Below are positions 31,188-39,569 of a DNA stretch of 64,000 nucleotides, one piece after another (position 1 is the first letter of the stretch; the number at the start of each line of letters is the position of its first letter). Made by a program: the position numbers and the translations under genes. The notes beneath the pieces were generated by a model. It had not been told where the DNA came from and did not search any database. It was given only the letters and a program-made list of their open reading frames with translations. The stretch comes from Georgenia sp. EYE_87 (GTDB lineage: Bacteria; Actinomycetota; Actinomycetes; Actinomycetales; Actinomycetaceae). Where the stretch lies: positions 1 to 64,000 of the forward strand of contig NZ_JAHXNL010000005.1 in the NCBI RefSeq assembly GCF_023148685.1. The letters run 5' to 3'.

Positions 31188-32651
31188 TCAGCGGTGCGCG
31201 CCGGCCAGGGCGCGGGTGGCGGCGGCCGGGCGGCCCTCCACGGGATCGGCCGAGCGGCCCTCCGCGGCGGCCGCAGTGCCCACGGCCCGCGCCGCGGCCG
31301 AGGCGCCGGCCCAGCGCCCGGTGATGTAGCCGGGGGCGAGCCCGCCGGCGTAGCCGTAGTTCGACAGGCCGCCGATGTCGGCGCCCGCGGCGTAGAGGCC
31401 GGGGACCGGGCGGCCGTCGTGGTCCAGGGCCTCGCCGTCGGCGTTGGTGCGGATCCCGCCGAAGGTGAAGGTGATGGACGGCTGGACCATGAGCGCGTAG
31501 AACGGCCCGGTCTGCGGCGCCCGCGCCCCGGAGGCGACCGGGATGCCGCGGGCCACTCCCCCGCCCGCGCCGGCCACCTCGGTGTACAGCTCGAGGGTGG
31601 CGGCGAGGTTGCCGCGGTCGATGCCCCAGGAGGCGACGGCGTCGACCAGCTCCTCGAGCGTGTCGGCGACGGCGTGGGTCGCACCCGCCTCGACGGCCAG
31701 GGCGAACCGGTCGATGGTCCCCAGCCCGGGGAACGGCTCCTCGGTGCCCTCGGTGCGGCGGACGTGGTCGTCGAAGATGAGCACGCCGCGCGCCTCGGGC
31801 TGGAACGTCACCGCCTGGTTGAGCAGCTCGTCGCCCTGCGTCTCGTCGACGAACCGCTCGCCGCGCAGGTTCACGAACACCGTCGAGCCCGAGTAGTACT
31901 GCGAGGACGGCAGGAAGTCCTGCGGCTCGAACCGGTTGACGGGGTGGCCGATGAGGTGGCCGTAGAAGGTGCTCATCGCCGTCGTCCCGCCGGCGCCGGC
32001 GGCCCGGGCGAGGCGCAGCCCGTCGCCGACGCTGCCCGGGTTCGAGCGCAGCAGCAGCCGGTCGGCGTTCGGCCCGATGTGCCGCGTCAGCTCGTCCCGG
32101 GCGCCCTGGAACCCGCCGGTCGTCAGGACGACGGCGGGGGCGTCGTAGCGCACCAGGCGCCCGTCGGCCTCGCGCGCCACCACCCCGGTCACCGTCCGTC
32201 CGTCGTCGAGGAGCTCGACGACGGCGGTCCCGGTGCGGGCCTCGCCGCCGGCGGCGACGACCTCGGCCCGGCACCAGGCGAGGATCGCCCTGATGTCGGT
32301 GGAGTACCCGACGCCGAAGGTCATGATGTCCCGCTTGGGCTCGTCGGCCACGCGGACCCCGGAGGCGCGCAGCTCGGCGAGTGCGTCCTCGTAGTCCTCG
32401 ACCAGCCGGGTGCCCAGGGCGAGGTCGCCCAGCGGGATGCGTGCCCGGTAGGCGTCCACGCTCGGCGCGGTCCAGAACATCCCCGCCGAGAGGGCGGCCG
32501 ACCCGCCGAAGGTCTCCTGCTTCTCGAGGAGGGCCACGCGGGCCCCCGCCCGGGCCGCGGTCATCGCCGCGGCCGAGCCGGACACGCCCGACCCGACGAC
32601 GACGACGTCGGCGGTCCGGACCTCGTCGACCTCACGGTGGTGGTGAGTCAT
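31188..32651 (-). CDS. FAD-binding dehydrogenase 2
   Basis: A 487-residue paralogue of the flanking genes. It has ADVVVVGSGVSGSAAAMTAARAG near residue 14, EKQETFGGSAALSAGMFW, LTTGGFQGARDEL, a capping domain with VNLRGERFVDETQGDEL, and C-terminal GLYAAGADIGGLSNYGYAGG. The final 35 residues are Ala/Arg-rich. The sequence is clearly diverged from FAD proteins 1 and 3, arguing for three distinct reactions or subunits rather than recent copies. It belongs to the same minus-strand operon. Confidence 0.87.
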   Translation of the reverse strand: MTHHHREVDEVRTADVVVVGSGVSGSAAAMTAARAGARVALLEKQETFGGSAALSAGMFWTAPSVDAYRARIPLGDLALGTRLVEDYEDALAELRASGVRVADEPKRDIMTFGVGYSTDIRAILAWCRAEVVAAGGEARTGTAVVELLDDGRTVTGVVAREADGRLVRYDAPAVVLTTGGFQGARDELTRHIGPNADRLLLRSNPGSVGDGLRLARAAGAGGTTAMSTFYGHLIGHPVNRFEPQDFLPSSQYYSGSTVFVNLRGERFVDETQGDELLNQAVTFQPEARGVLIFDDHVRRTEGTEEPFPGLGTIDRFALAVEAGATHAVADTLEELVDAVASWGIDRGNLAATLELYTEVAGAGGGVARGIPVASGARAPQTGPFYALMVQPSITFTFGGIRTNADGEALDHDGRPVPGLYAAGADIGGLSNYGYAGGLAPGYITGRWAGASAAARAVGTAAAAEGRSADPVEGRPAAATRALAGAHR

Positions 32652-32667
32652 TGCTTGTCTCCTTCGA

Positions 32668-32691
32668 CGCCGCGGGCCGGGGCCCGCGGCG
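32668..32691 (-). repeat. intra-operon GC hairpin
   Basis: CGCCGCGGGCC pairs with GGCCCGCGGCG almost without a loop in the 74-base gap between FAD genes 3 and 2. It may attenuate or stabilise the operon mRNA. Confidence 0.5.
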
Positions 32692-32725
32692 ATCAGGTGT
32701 GGTCAGATGCGCGAAACTGTGCGGG

Positions 32726-34171
32726 TCAGGCGACGGGGACGGGGACGGCGGGGCGTTCGCCGGCGGGCTCGACGTCGGTGTCGAGGTCGTCGGCCCCGAG
32801 CTCGTCGGCGACGTGCCGGGCGACGATGCCGCCGAAGACGGCGCCCTTGCCCAGCGAGGTGCCCGTCATGTAGGCGGCGCCGTGGAAGCCGCCGGTGACC
32901 TCGCCGATGGCGTACAGGCCGTCGATGACGTCCTCGTCGACGTCGACCACCCGGCCGGACGGGTCGATGGTCACGCCGCAGTACGTCGTCGTCATCAGCG
33001 ACTTGGCCGGGTAGGCGTAGTACGGAGCCGTGTCGATCGGCAGCAGGTCACCCTGCCCGTTGCACAGGTTGGTGCGCCCGACCTCGTCGGTGCCCTCGCC
33101 GGCGATCGCGGCGTTGTACCGGGCGACGGTCCCGGCCAGGGCGGCCGGGTCGATCCCGGCGACCTCGGCGAGATCCTCGACCGTGTCGGCCCGGAACACG
33201 TGGCCGATCTCCTCGAGGGTGTCGATGTCCTTGAGCGGGATGCCGCGGTGGGACTTCGCCCGCACCTTCGCGTCGAAGATCTCGAAACCGAGGCCCTCGG
33301 GCTGGTCGAGCACCACGCGGCCCAGGGTCTTGTAGTCCAGCGACTCGTCCACGAACCGCTCGCCGTTCGTGTTCACGATGATCGCGCCCATGTAGTACGC
33401 GGTCAGCAGCTCGTGGAACTCCTCCCCCGTCTCTGGGTGAGACCCGTAGGTCCCGGACACGAAGGACATGTCCGCCAGGCCGGCCCCCAGCTTCCAGGCC
33501 ATCTTCAGCCCGTCGCCGGTGTTGCCCTTCCCGCCGTAGGGGATGGCAGCCAGCTGCTCCGGGGCGAAGATCTTCAGCAGGTCCGTCCCGCGGGAGAACC
33601 CGCCGGTGGCCAGCACCACCCCGCCGCGGCCGGTGTACAGCTCCTCGGTCCCGTCAGGGCCGGACGTGACCACGCCGGTCACGCGGCCGTCCTCGCGGAC
33701 CAGACGCACCGCACGCCGCTCGAGCCGGGTCTGGCCCCCGGCCACGGTGAAATCCCGGTGCAGCGTGGCCAGGACCTGCTTGATCACCGAGTTGTGGCCG
33801 CGCCGGGCGGACATCCCCGAGCTGATCTCCACCTCACGGAACTCGACCCCGTGGTCCTTCAGCCACCGGTACGTGCTGTCCTGGTTGGCCAGGTAGGCCT
33901 CCAGCAGCGCCCGGTCGTTGAGGTGCTCCCCGGCCTCGAGCATGTCCTGCAGGAACAGCTCGGCCGAGTCCTCGATGCCGAGCTCGGCCTGCTCCGGCGT
34001 CCCGGAGAACGCGAACCAGCCGCCGCTCATCGCGGACGAGCCGCCCAGCTTCTCCGTCTTCTCCAGGAGCACGACCCGCAGGCCGGCCTCCGCCGCCGTC
34101 GTCGCCGCGGACTGCCCGGCGATGCCGGAGCCGACGACGACCAGATCGTAGGAGTGCTCGGTGATGGACAT
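32726..34171 (-). CDS. FAD-binding dehydrogenase 3 (fumarate reductase/tricarballylate dehydrogenase-like)
   Basis: A 481-residue FAD_binding_2 enzyme, the most FrdA-like of the three. It has YDLVVVGSGIAGQSAATTAAEAG, LEKTEKLGGSSAMSGGW, VVLATGGFSRG, IIVNTNGERFVDESLDYKTLG, and the C-terminal GEVTGGFHGAAYMTGTSLGKG, where the histidine and arginine pair of fumarate reductases is replaced by H and T. Electrons probably leave through FAD to another carrier, since no heme or Fe-S motif is visible. It is the first of the three paralogues, after the SDR gene. Confidence 0.87.
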   Translation of the reverse strand: MSITEHSYDLVVVGSGIAGQSAATTAAEAGLRVVLLEKTEKLGGSSAMSGGWFAFSGTPEQAELGIEDSAELFLQDMLEAGEHLNDRALLEAYLANQDSTYRWLKDHGVEFREVEISSGMSARRGHNSVIKQVLATLHRDFTVAGGQTRLERRAVRLVREDGRVTGVVTSGPDGTEELYTGRGGVVLATGGFSRGTDLLKIFAPEQLAAIPYGGKGNTGDGLKMAWKLGAGLADMSFVSGTYGSHPETGEEFHELLTAYYMGAIIVNTNGERFVDESLDYKTLGRVVLDQPEGLGFEIFDAKVRAKSHRGIPLKDIDTLEEIGHVFRADTVEDLAEVAGIDPAALAGTVARYNAAIAGEGTDEVGRTNLCNGQGDLLPIDTAPYYAYPAKSLMTTTYCGVTIDPSGRVVDVDEDVIDGLYAIGEVTGGFHGAAYMTGTSLGKGAVFGGIVARHVADELGADDLDTDVEPAGERPAVPVPVA

Positions 34172-34201
34172 GGCGTCACTCTCGCTTTCGAGGGGTTGGG
34201 G

Positions 34202-34230
34202 GGCCGGGGCGCTCAGGGCGCGCCCCGGCC
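34202..34230 (-). repeat. intra-operon GC hairpin
   Basis: GGCCGGGGCGC pairs with GCGCCCCGGCC across TCAGGGC in the 116-base gap between the SDR gene and FAD gene 3. It is similar in strength to the hairpin at 32668-32691. Confidence 0.5.
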
Positions 34231-34287
34231 GGTGGCAGGGAGGTAGCGGGGTGCCCGGCGGTTCCGTCGGGCGAGCAGAAGCCGGAG

Positions 34288-35118
34288 TCAGCAGGTGAGC
34301 CAGCCGCCGTTGACGTCCAGGCTCGTGCCGGTGATGTAGGAGGCCTGGTCGGAGACGAGGAAGGCGACGGCGTCGGCGATCTCCTCGGGCCGGGCGAACC
34401 GGCGCATCGGGACCTGGTCGAGGAGCGGCCCCTCGGGCGGCACCTCGCCCATCATCGGGGTCTGGACGAAGCCGGGGGCGACGCCGTTGACCCGGATCCG
34501 GTGGCCGGCCAGCTCGCGGGAGAGGCTGGCCGTGAGGTTCTGCAGGGCCGCCTTCGACGCCGCGTAGACGACCGTGGAGGGCAGGTACGGCGGGAAGGCC
34601 GCGTCCGGGGCGCCGCCGGCGCCGAGCTTGGCGGTGATGGAGAGCAGGTTGACGATGCTCGCCGTCCCGTCCGTAGGCATGTACCGGTACGCCTCCCGGA
34701 TGAGGAAGAACGGGGCGCTGACGTTGACCGCCATCACCTGGTTCCACTCCTCGTCGGTGAGCTCGAAGAACGGGATCTTCCGGCCGTTGCGCTTGGGCGA
34801 GATGCCGACGGCGTTGACGATGACCCCGATCGGGCTCCCGTCGGCCGCGAACTGCGCGAGGTCGCGGTTGACGGCGCTCTCGGTCAGGTCGCCGGCGAAG
34901 CCGCGGTGCTCGGCCCCGTCGACCCCGGGCAGCGTGGCGGCGGTGAGCTCGGCCGCGTCGGCGTCGGCGTCGGCCACGACGACGGCGTAGCCGGCCGTGG
35001 CGAGCCGGTGGCTGATGGCGCTGCCGATGCCCCCGGCGCCGCCGGTGACGATCGCCGTCCGCGTGAGCGTCGCGAGGGTTGACGGTTCGGCGGTGATGGT
35101 CTCGGTGACGGTTCCCAT
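34288..35118 (-). CDS. SDR-family NAD(P)-dependent oxidoreductase
   Basis: A 276-residue classical short-chain dehydrogenase. The cofactor motif is TGGAGGIG (T25 to G32), followed by acidic VVVADAD favouring NAD. The central NAVGIS and catalytic Ser-Tyr-Lys (LLSITAKLG then YAASKAAL) are present, and it ends ITGTSLDVNGGW. An unusual insertion, AGGAPDAAFPPYLPSTVV, lies before the tyrosine. TGAGGA precedes the ATG. In the operon it probably oxidises a ring or chain alcohol to the ketone used by the FAD dehydrogenases (inference). Confidence 0.9.
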   Translation of the reverse strand: MGTVTETITAEPSTLATLTRTAIVTGGAGGIGSAISHRLATAGYAVVVADADADAAELTAATLPGVDGAEHRGFAGDLTESAVNRDLAQFAADGSPIGVIVNAVGISPKRNGRKIPFFELTDEEWNQVMAVNVSAPFFLIREAYRYMPTDGTASIVNLLSITAKLGAGGAPDAAFPPYLPSTVVYAASKAALQNLTASLSRELAGHRIRVNGVAPGFVQTPMMGEVPPEGPLLDQVPMRRFARPEEIADAVAFLVSDQASYITGTSLDVNGGWLTC

Positions 35119-35126
35119 GTGTGTCC

Positions 35127-35492
35127 TCAGTTCTCGGAGAACGCCGTGTCGGCGTCGGTGACGGTGACGGGCAGCGACCTGATCGGCGAGAACGTCGTCG
35201 GGTACATGATCTTGTTCGCCATCGTCATGATCATCGGCCGGATGACGGACAGGCACTGCTGCCATTGCTCGCTCTTCGCGAGCTCGGCCCGGCGGGCCCG
35301 GCGGTCCTCGAGGTCGTCGTAGGCCCAGAAGTGGTTCAGCTCGTTCTGGGTGCCGAACTCGGTGACGAAGTACCCGAGGAACCCGCCGAGGATCGGCTTC
35401 TGGGCCGGCAGGCCGATGTTCTCGTAGGCGTCCAGGTACTCGGCCAGGCTGGCGCCGGTGTGCAGGACGTAGGTGCGCTGCTCGACGATCAT
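35127..35492 (-). CDS. NIPSNAP-family protein
   Basis: A 121-residue ferredoxin-like fold protein. It begins MIVEQRTYVLHTGASLAEYLDAYE, then GGFLGYFVTEFGTQNELNHFWAYDDLEDR, the NIPSNAP signature. Bacterial members are common in catabolic operons, but their reactions are mostly unknown; binding or isomerising a hydrophobic intermediate has been proposed. It overlaps the MHS transporter stop by four bases and precedes the SDR gene by eight, so it is tightly embedded in the pathway. Confidence 0.9.
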   Translation of the reverse strand: MIVEQRTYVLHTGASLAEYLDAYENIGLPAQKPILGGFLGYFVTEFGTQNELNHFWAYDDLEDRRARRAELAKSEQWQQCLSVIRPMIMTMANKIMYPTTFSPIRSLPVTVTDADTAFSEN

Positions 35493-36922
35493 CGGGCCAC
35501 CCCCGCCGGTGCGGTGGGTGCGGTCGCGGGAGCGGTGGCGCGCGCCGACGCCTCCTCGGCCTGCGTCTCGTCGGCGCTCAGGTACCGGCCGAAGCGGTGC
35601 GTGCCGCCCTCGAGCGTCCGGCCGTCGCCCATGAGGAGCATGTTCACGATGGCGGCGGCGATGGTGACGACCCAGAAGATGGTGATGGTGATGGTGCTGC
35701 CGCCGCTGAGCCCGGTCAGCCAGGAGGCGATGAACGGCGCGGGGGCGGCGAAGATGAGGTTGGCTCCGGTCAGCGAGAGGGCAGAGCCCGTGTAGCGCAT
35801 GTGGGTCGGGAAGGCCTCGGCGAACAGGGCCCCCTGGCCGGCGTTGCCGAACTGGGCGGTGACGAGGGCGAAGGCGACCATGCCCAGGGTCAGGGGAAAG
35901 CTGCCCAGGTCCACGACCGCGAAGAACAGGACGGCGGCGACGAGCGTGCCGATCGAGCCGACCATGAGGATCTTGCGGCGGCCGTAGACGTCGGCGAGGC
36001 GCCCGCCCCACCAGATCGCGATCACCGAGAGGAAGTTGGAGATCATGATGATCGTGAAGGTCTGGCTGCGGGTGAACCCGTGGGTGGTCAGGTAGCTGAT
36101 GCCGAAGACCGAGACGATGTAGAAGGTCAGGACGATCGGGGAGAACGCCAGCATCAGCCGGAGCATCGTCGCCCAGTGGGTGCGGATGACCACGGCCGGG
36201 CTGGTCGTCTCCTGCGCGAGCTCCTTCATGCCCTCCTGGTAGACCGGCGTCTCCTCGACCTTGAGGCGGATGTAGATGCCGACGGCCACCAGGGCGATGC
36301 TCAGCAGGAACGGCACGCGCCAGCCCCAGGAGAGGAAGGCCGCCTCGCTCAGCACCCCGGAGAGCACGGCGAGCATGAGGTTCGCCGCCACCTGGCTGAC
36401 CGGTGAGCCCATGGCCATGAGGGCGCCGTAGAAGGCGCGGCGGTCGGTCGGGGCGTGCTCCATCGTCATCAGCTGGGCGCCGGTGGCCTCACCACCGAGC
36501 GCGAAGCCCTGGATGAACCGCATGACGACGAGCAGCAGCGGCGCGGCGAGGCCGATCGCCGAGTACGGCGGGAGCAGGCCGATGATCAGCGAGGCGACGC
36601 CCATAGAGATGAACGTGGTGAGCAGGACCTTGCGGCGGCCGATCCGGTCACCGAGGTGGCCGAAGACGATGCCGCCGAGCGGGCGGGCGAAGAAGCCGAC
36701 GCCGAAGGTGGCGAAGGAGGCGAGGATCCCCATCGCGGGGTCCATCTCGTTGAAGAACAGCGCCGGGAACACGGTCGCCGCCATGGCGCCGTACACGGCG
36801 AAGTCGAACCACTCGAGGGCGGAGCCGAAGGTGCCGGAGACGACGGCGCGCTTGGCCTGGGGCGGGGCGGAGGTCGTCGGGCGCAGCGGGCGCTTGGTAC
36901 GCGGCGAGGCGGTCTGACTCAT
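35489..36922 (-). CDS. MHS-family MFS transporter A
   Basis: A 477-residue metabolite:H+ symporter (KgtP/ProP/ShiA type) with 12 predicted helices. GSALEWFDFAVYGAMAATVFPALFF in helix 1, motif A GHLGDRIGRRKVLL and FALGGEATGAQLM are typical. The C-terminal 40 residues are Ala/Thr/Pro-rich. MHS carriers import organic acids, betaines or shikimate, so the operon substrate is likely a carboxylate. It is the first gene of the operon; GGAG lies 7-8 bases before the ATG. Its leader and first four codons match those of the SDR gene at 40367. Confidence 0.9.
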   Translation of the reverse strand: MSQTASPRTKRPLRPTTSAPPQAKRAVVSGTFGSALEWFDFAVYGAMAATVFPALFFNEMDPAMGILASFATFGVGFFARPLGGIVFGHLGDRIGRRKVLLTTFISMGVASLIIGLLPPYSAIGLAAPLLLVVMRFIQGFALGGEATGAQLMTMEHAPTDRRAFYGALMAMGSPVSQVAANLMLAVLSGVLSEAAFLSWGWRVPFLLSIALVAVGIYIRLKVEETPVYQEGMKELAQETTSPAVVIRTHWATMLRLMLAFSPIVLTFYIVSVFGISYLTTHGFTRSQTFTIIMISNFLSVIAIWWGGRLADVYGRRKILMVGSIGTLVAAVLFFAVVDLGSFPLTLGMVAFALVTAQFGNAGQGALFAEAFPTHMRYTGSALSLTGANLIFAAPAPFIASWLTGLSGGSTITITIFWVVTIAAAIVNMLLMGDGRTLEGGTHRFGRYLSADETQAEEASARATAPATAPTAPAGVAR

Positions 36923-37068
36923 CGGGGACTCCTTCGTCGGACGATCAGCGGGAGACAGGACTGGGGTGGAGCGACGGACGACGTTGCGGCCGGCGGCGCT
37001 CGAGCCAGGGGTGGCGGCTCGGCGGGCCCGGCGGCAGGTGCGTCGTGCTGTGCAGACGTGCTCAGGAG

Positions 37069-37136
37069 CGGGAACGGACTTTGGTCCCGCGTTCTGCTGT
37101 GGCACGAAGGTAGACATGCACTTGCGTCCCGCGCAA
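37069..37136 (-). promoter_or_regulatory. promoter A of catabolic operon, with IclR-type operator
   Basis: On the minus strand TTGCGC (37131-37136) and TACCTT (37107-37112) are separated by 18 bases. The palindrome TTGCG-TCCCG-CGCAA (37122-37136) overlaps the -35 element. Bases 37069-37113 match 40534-40578 at 37 of 45 positions, so this promoter and leader are duplicated in front of the second operon. Confidence 0.75.
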
Positions 37137-37166
37137 GACCCTGTAGAGTTATTGCGTGCTACGCAA
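37122..37166 (+). promoter_or_regulatory. iclR promoter and autoregulatory operator
   Basis: TTGCGT (37122-37127) and TAGAGT (37144-37149), 16 bases apart, give a start site at about 37156, exactly the GTG codon of iclR. A second palindrome, TTGCG-TGCTA-CGCAA (37152-37166), spans that start. The shared palindrome with promoter A lets one regulator control both directions. Confidence 0.75.
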
Positions 37167-37917
37167 TGACGTGCCTGACCGGGTCGAGTCGGTCCACCGC
37201 GCTCTCGTGCTCCTGAAACTCCTCGGCGAGAAGGGGTCGCTCAGCGTCACGGAGGCCGCCAAGGCCCTCGGCGTCAACCCCTCGACGGCTCAGCGACTGC
37301 TCGTCACCCTCGTCGGCGACGGCTTCGCCACCCAGGGCGAGCGCAAGCGCTACGAGCCCGGGCCCGAACTGCTCCGGCCTGGTGCCGCGCGCGAGATCCC
37401 GCCCCTGCGGGCGCGCCTGCGTCCCCATCTCGAGCGGCTGTTCGAGCGCGTCGGGGAGACGGTCCACGTGGCCACCCTCGTCGGCACGGAGATCCACCAC
37501 CTCGACGGCGTGGAGGCGAACCTGCAGCCGCTGCGCTTCGGCCTGCGCGTCGGCGTCCGGCTGCCGGCGCACCAGACCTCCGCGGGCAAGGCCATGCTCG
37601 CCACGCTCCCCCGCGAGGACGTCGACGCGCGCTACCAGGTGGCGATGCGCGGCGCCCGCGGCGCCGACATGAACGTCGACCTCGAGGACCTGCACCGGCA
37701 GCTGGAGAAGGTCCGCCGCCAGCGGGTGGCCACGAACTTCGAGGAGAGCGAGGCCGGCGTCGCCGCCTTCGCCGTCTCGATCGGCGTCATCGACGGCGAG
37801 CGCGCCGCGTTCAGCATCGCCATGCCGATCGCGCGCTTCACCAAGGCGGACCTGCCCAAGTTTGCCGGCGCGCTCGTGCGCACCGCCGACGAGACCGCCG
37901 AGGCCCTGCTGCTCTGA
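37156..37917 (+). CDS. IclR-family transcriptional regulator
   Basis: A 253-residue regulator. The N-terminal helix-turn-helix is at about 9-70 (VESVHRALVLLKLLGEKGSLSVTEAAKALGVNPSTAQRLL). The effector-binding domain includes HLDGVEANLQPLRFGLRVGVRLPAHQTSAGKAMLATL and VATNFEESEAGVAAFAVSIG. IclR proteins respond to organic-acid or aromatic intermediates and act as repressors or activators. The GTG start coincides with the predicted transcription start; a GTG five codons later is an alternative. It diverges from operon A and its operator also occurs at operon B. Confidence 0.92.
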   Translation: MLRNDVPDRVESVHRALVLLKLLGEKGSLSVTEAAKALGVNPSTAQRLLVTLVGDGFATQGERKRYEPGPELLRPGAAREIPPLRARLRPHLERLFERVGETVHVATLVGTEIHHLDGVEANLQPLRFGLRVGVRLPAHQTSAGKAMLATLPREDVDARYQVAMRGARGADMNVDLEDLHRQLEKVRRQRVATNFEESEAGVAAFAVSIGVIDGERAAFSIAMPIARFTKADLPKFAGALVRTADETAEALLL

Positions 37918-37956
37918 TCGCCCGCACTCCCGGCGCTGACCGATCGCCCCGTCGCG

Positions 37957-38041
37957 GCGCGCGGACGGGCGCAGACTGACCGCTCGTCGTCGTACGCGCG
38001 GACGGGCGCAGACTGACCGCTCGTCGTCGTAACGCGCGGAC
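37957..38041. repeat. 37-bp tandem repeat, about 2.3 copies
   Basis: GCGCGGACGGGCGCAGACTG then ACCGCTCGTCGTCGTA is present twice (GACGGG at 37964 and 38001), with a truncated third start at 38035. It lies directly before the terminator hairpin. The 37-bp period equals that of the unrelated repeat at 56384. Confidence 0.7.
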
Positions 38042-38075
38042 GCCGGCCGGCCGAGGAGGTCGGCCGGCCGGCGTC
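38039..38075. terminator. bidirectional terminator between iclR and MHS transporter B
   Basis: GACGCCGGCCGGCCGA pairs perfectly with TCGGCCGGCCGGCGTC across a GGAGG loop. It lies between convergent genes and would stop both transcripts. Confidence 0.8.
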
Positions 38076-38178
38076 TGCGAGGAGGCACGGCGTCACGCGG
38101 TCCGGCGTGGTCCGCGCCGTACTCAGGTGCGACGGCGTCCGTGACCGCGCTCGGTCCGGCGTCGTCCGTGCTCGGAGC

Positions 38179-39513
38179 TCAGAGGTGGCGTGCGCCGAGC
38201 TGGTCGAGCGGCACCTTGTGGGTCTCACGCGCCGTGGCGACGGCGATCGCCGAGATCACGCAGGCGACGCTCGTCAGGGCCGCCGCCGGCCACCAGGCGT
38301 CGCCGTTCGCCGAGGAGAGCGCCTGGATGATCGACGGCGAGAAGCCGGTGAGCACGATGCCGAGCTGGAGGCCGATAGCCATCCCGCTGACCCGGAAGCG
38401 GACGTTGAACATCTCGCTGAAGAAGACCGGGTAGACGGCGTTCGTGGCGCCGAAGGCGATGGTGATGCAGAGGAACATGCCGAGGTAGATCATCGGGACG
38501 TTCGCCTCGCCGACCGCCCAGAAGAACTCCCACACCGCCGCCGCACCGATGAGGTTGCCGACGATCAGCACCGGCTTGCGGCCGATGCTGTCGCTGAGCC
38601 TGGCGAACAACGGCTGGGTCACCAGAGCGGTCGCGTACCCGAAGATGGCGGTCCAGAGCATGACGCTCGCCTCGATGCCCACCACGTTGGTGGCGTAGGT
38701 GAGGCCGTAGACCGGCACGACCGAGCTGATCACGATCAGGAAGGCGGCGAAGATGACGCGGACGACGTCGAGCGGTTGGTGGCGCAGCAGCTCGCCGACC
38801 GGCACGCGGGTCTTCTGCTTCTCCTTGCTGTCGACGAACACCTCCGGGTCCTCGATGGTGCGGCGCAGGATGAGCCCGAAGACGACGATGACGGCGCTGA
38901 ACCAGAACGGGACGCGCCAGCCCCACGAGAGCATCTGCTCCTCGGGCAGCGCGGCCACGGCGAGGAAGGCGAAGGTCGCGAGGATGTACCCGACCCAGAT
39001 GCCGTTGATCATCCAGGACGTGTAGAGCCCGCGCTTGCCCTCGGGCGCGTGCTCGAGCGTCAGCGACGTGGAACCGGCCGCCTCCCCGCCGACCGAGAGC
39101 CCCTGGAACAGCCGGAGCACCACGAGGAGGAACGGAGCCAGGATGCCGATGCTGTCGTAGGCGGGCAGGCAGCCGATCAGGAACGTGGCGATGCCCATGA
39201 CGAGCAGCGTCGCGATCATGACGTTCCGCCGGCCGAGCCGGTCGCCGAAGTGCCCGGCGAGGAAGCCGCCAAGCGGGCGGGCGAGGTACGCGACGCCGTA
39301 GGAGCCCAGGGAGAGCAGCAGGCCGGTGGCCCCGGCGTCGGGGAAGAACACCCGGCTGAACACGAGGGCCGAGGCCGAGGCGTAGATGTACATGTCGTAG
39401 TACTCGAGCGCGCCGCCGAAGAAGCCGGCGAGGGACGAGCGCTTGCCCTGGTTCGTCGTGCGCCCGTTGCTGGGGGCCGGCGCGGTGGGGGGCCTGACGC
39501 TGGTCGTCGTCAT
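38179..39513 (-). CDS. MHS-family MFS transporter B
   Basis: A 444-residue MHS symporter with 12 predicted helices. FFGGALEYYDMYIYASASALVFSRVFF opens helix 1, then GHFGDRLGRRNVMIATLL (motif A) and LSVGGEAAGSTSL. EHAPEGKRGLYTSW is the usual loop after helix 4. It is clearly diverged from transporter A, so the two probably carry related but different substrates. AGGA is eight bases before the chosen ATG. It follows the SDR gene in operon B. Confidence 0.9.
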   Translation of the reverse strand: MTTTSVRPPTAPAPSNGRTTNQGKRSSLAGFFGGALEYYDMYIYASASALVFSRVFFPDAGATGLLLSLGSYGVAYLARPLGGFLAGHFGDRLGRRNVMIATLLVMGIATFLIGCLPAYDSIGILAPFLLVVLRLFQGLSVGGEAAGSTSLTLEHAPEGKRGLYTSWMINGIWVGYILATFAFLAVAALPEEQMLSWGWRVPFWFSAVIVVFGLILRRTIEDPEVFVDSKEKQKTRVPVGELLRHQPLDVVRVIFAAFLIVISSVVPVYGLTYATNVVGIEASVMLWTAIFGYATALVTQPLFARLSDSIGRKPVLIVGNLIGAAAVWEFFWAVGEANVPMIYLGMFLCITIAFGATNAVYPVFFSEMFNVRFRVSGMAIGLQLGIVLTGFSPSIIQALSSANGDAWWPAAALTSVACVISAIAVATARETHKVPLDQLGARHL

Positions 39514-39569
39514 TGACTGGTCCTTTTCCTGGGGAGTGGTACGTGGGGATCGGGCGGACGGGGCCACGG

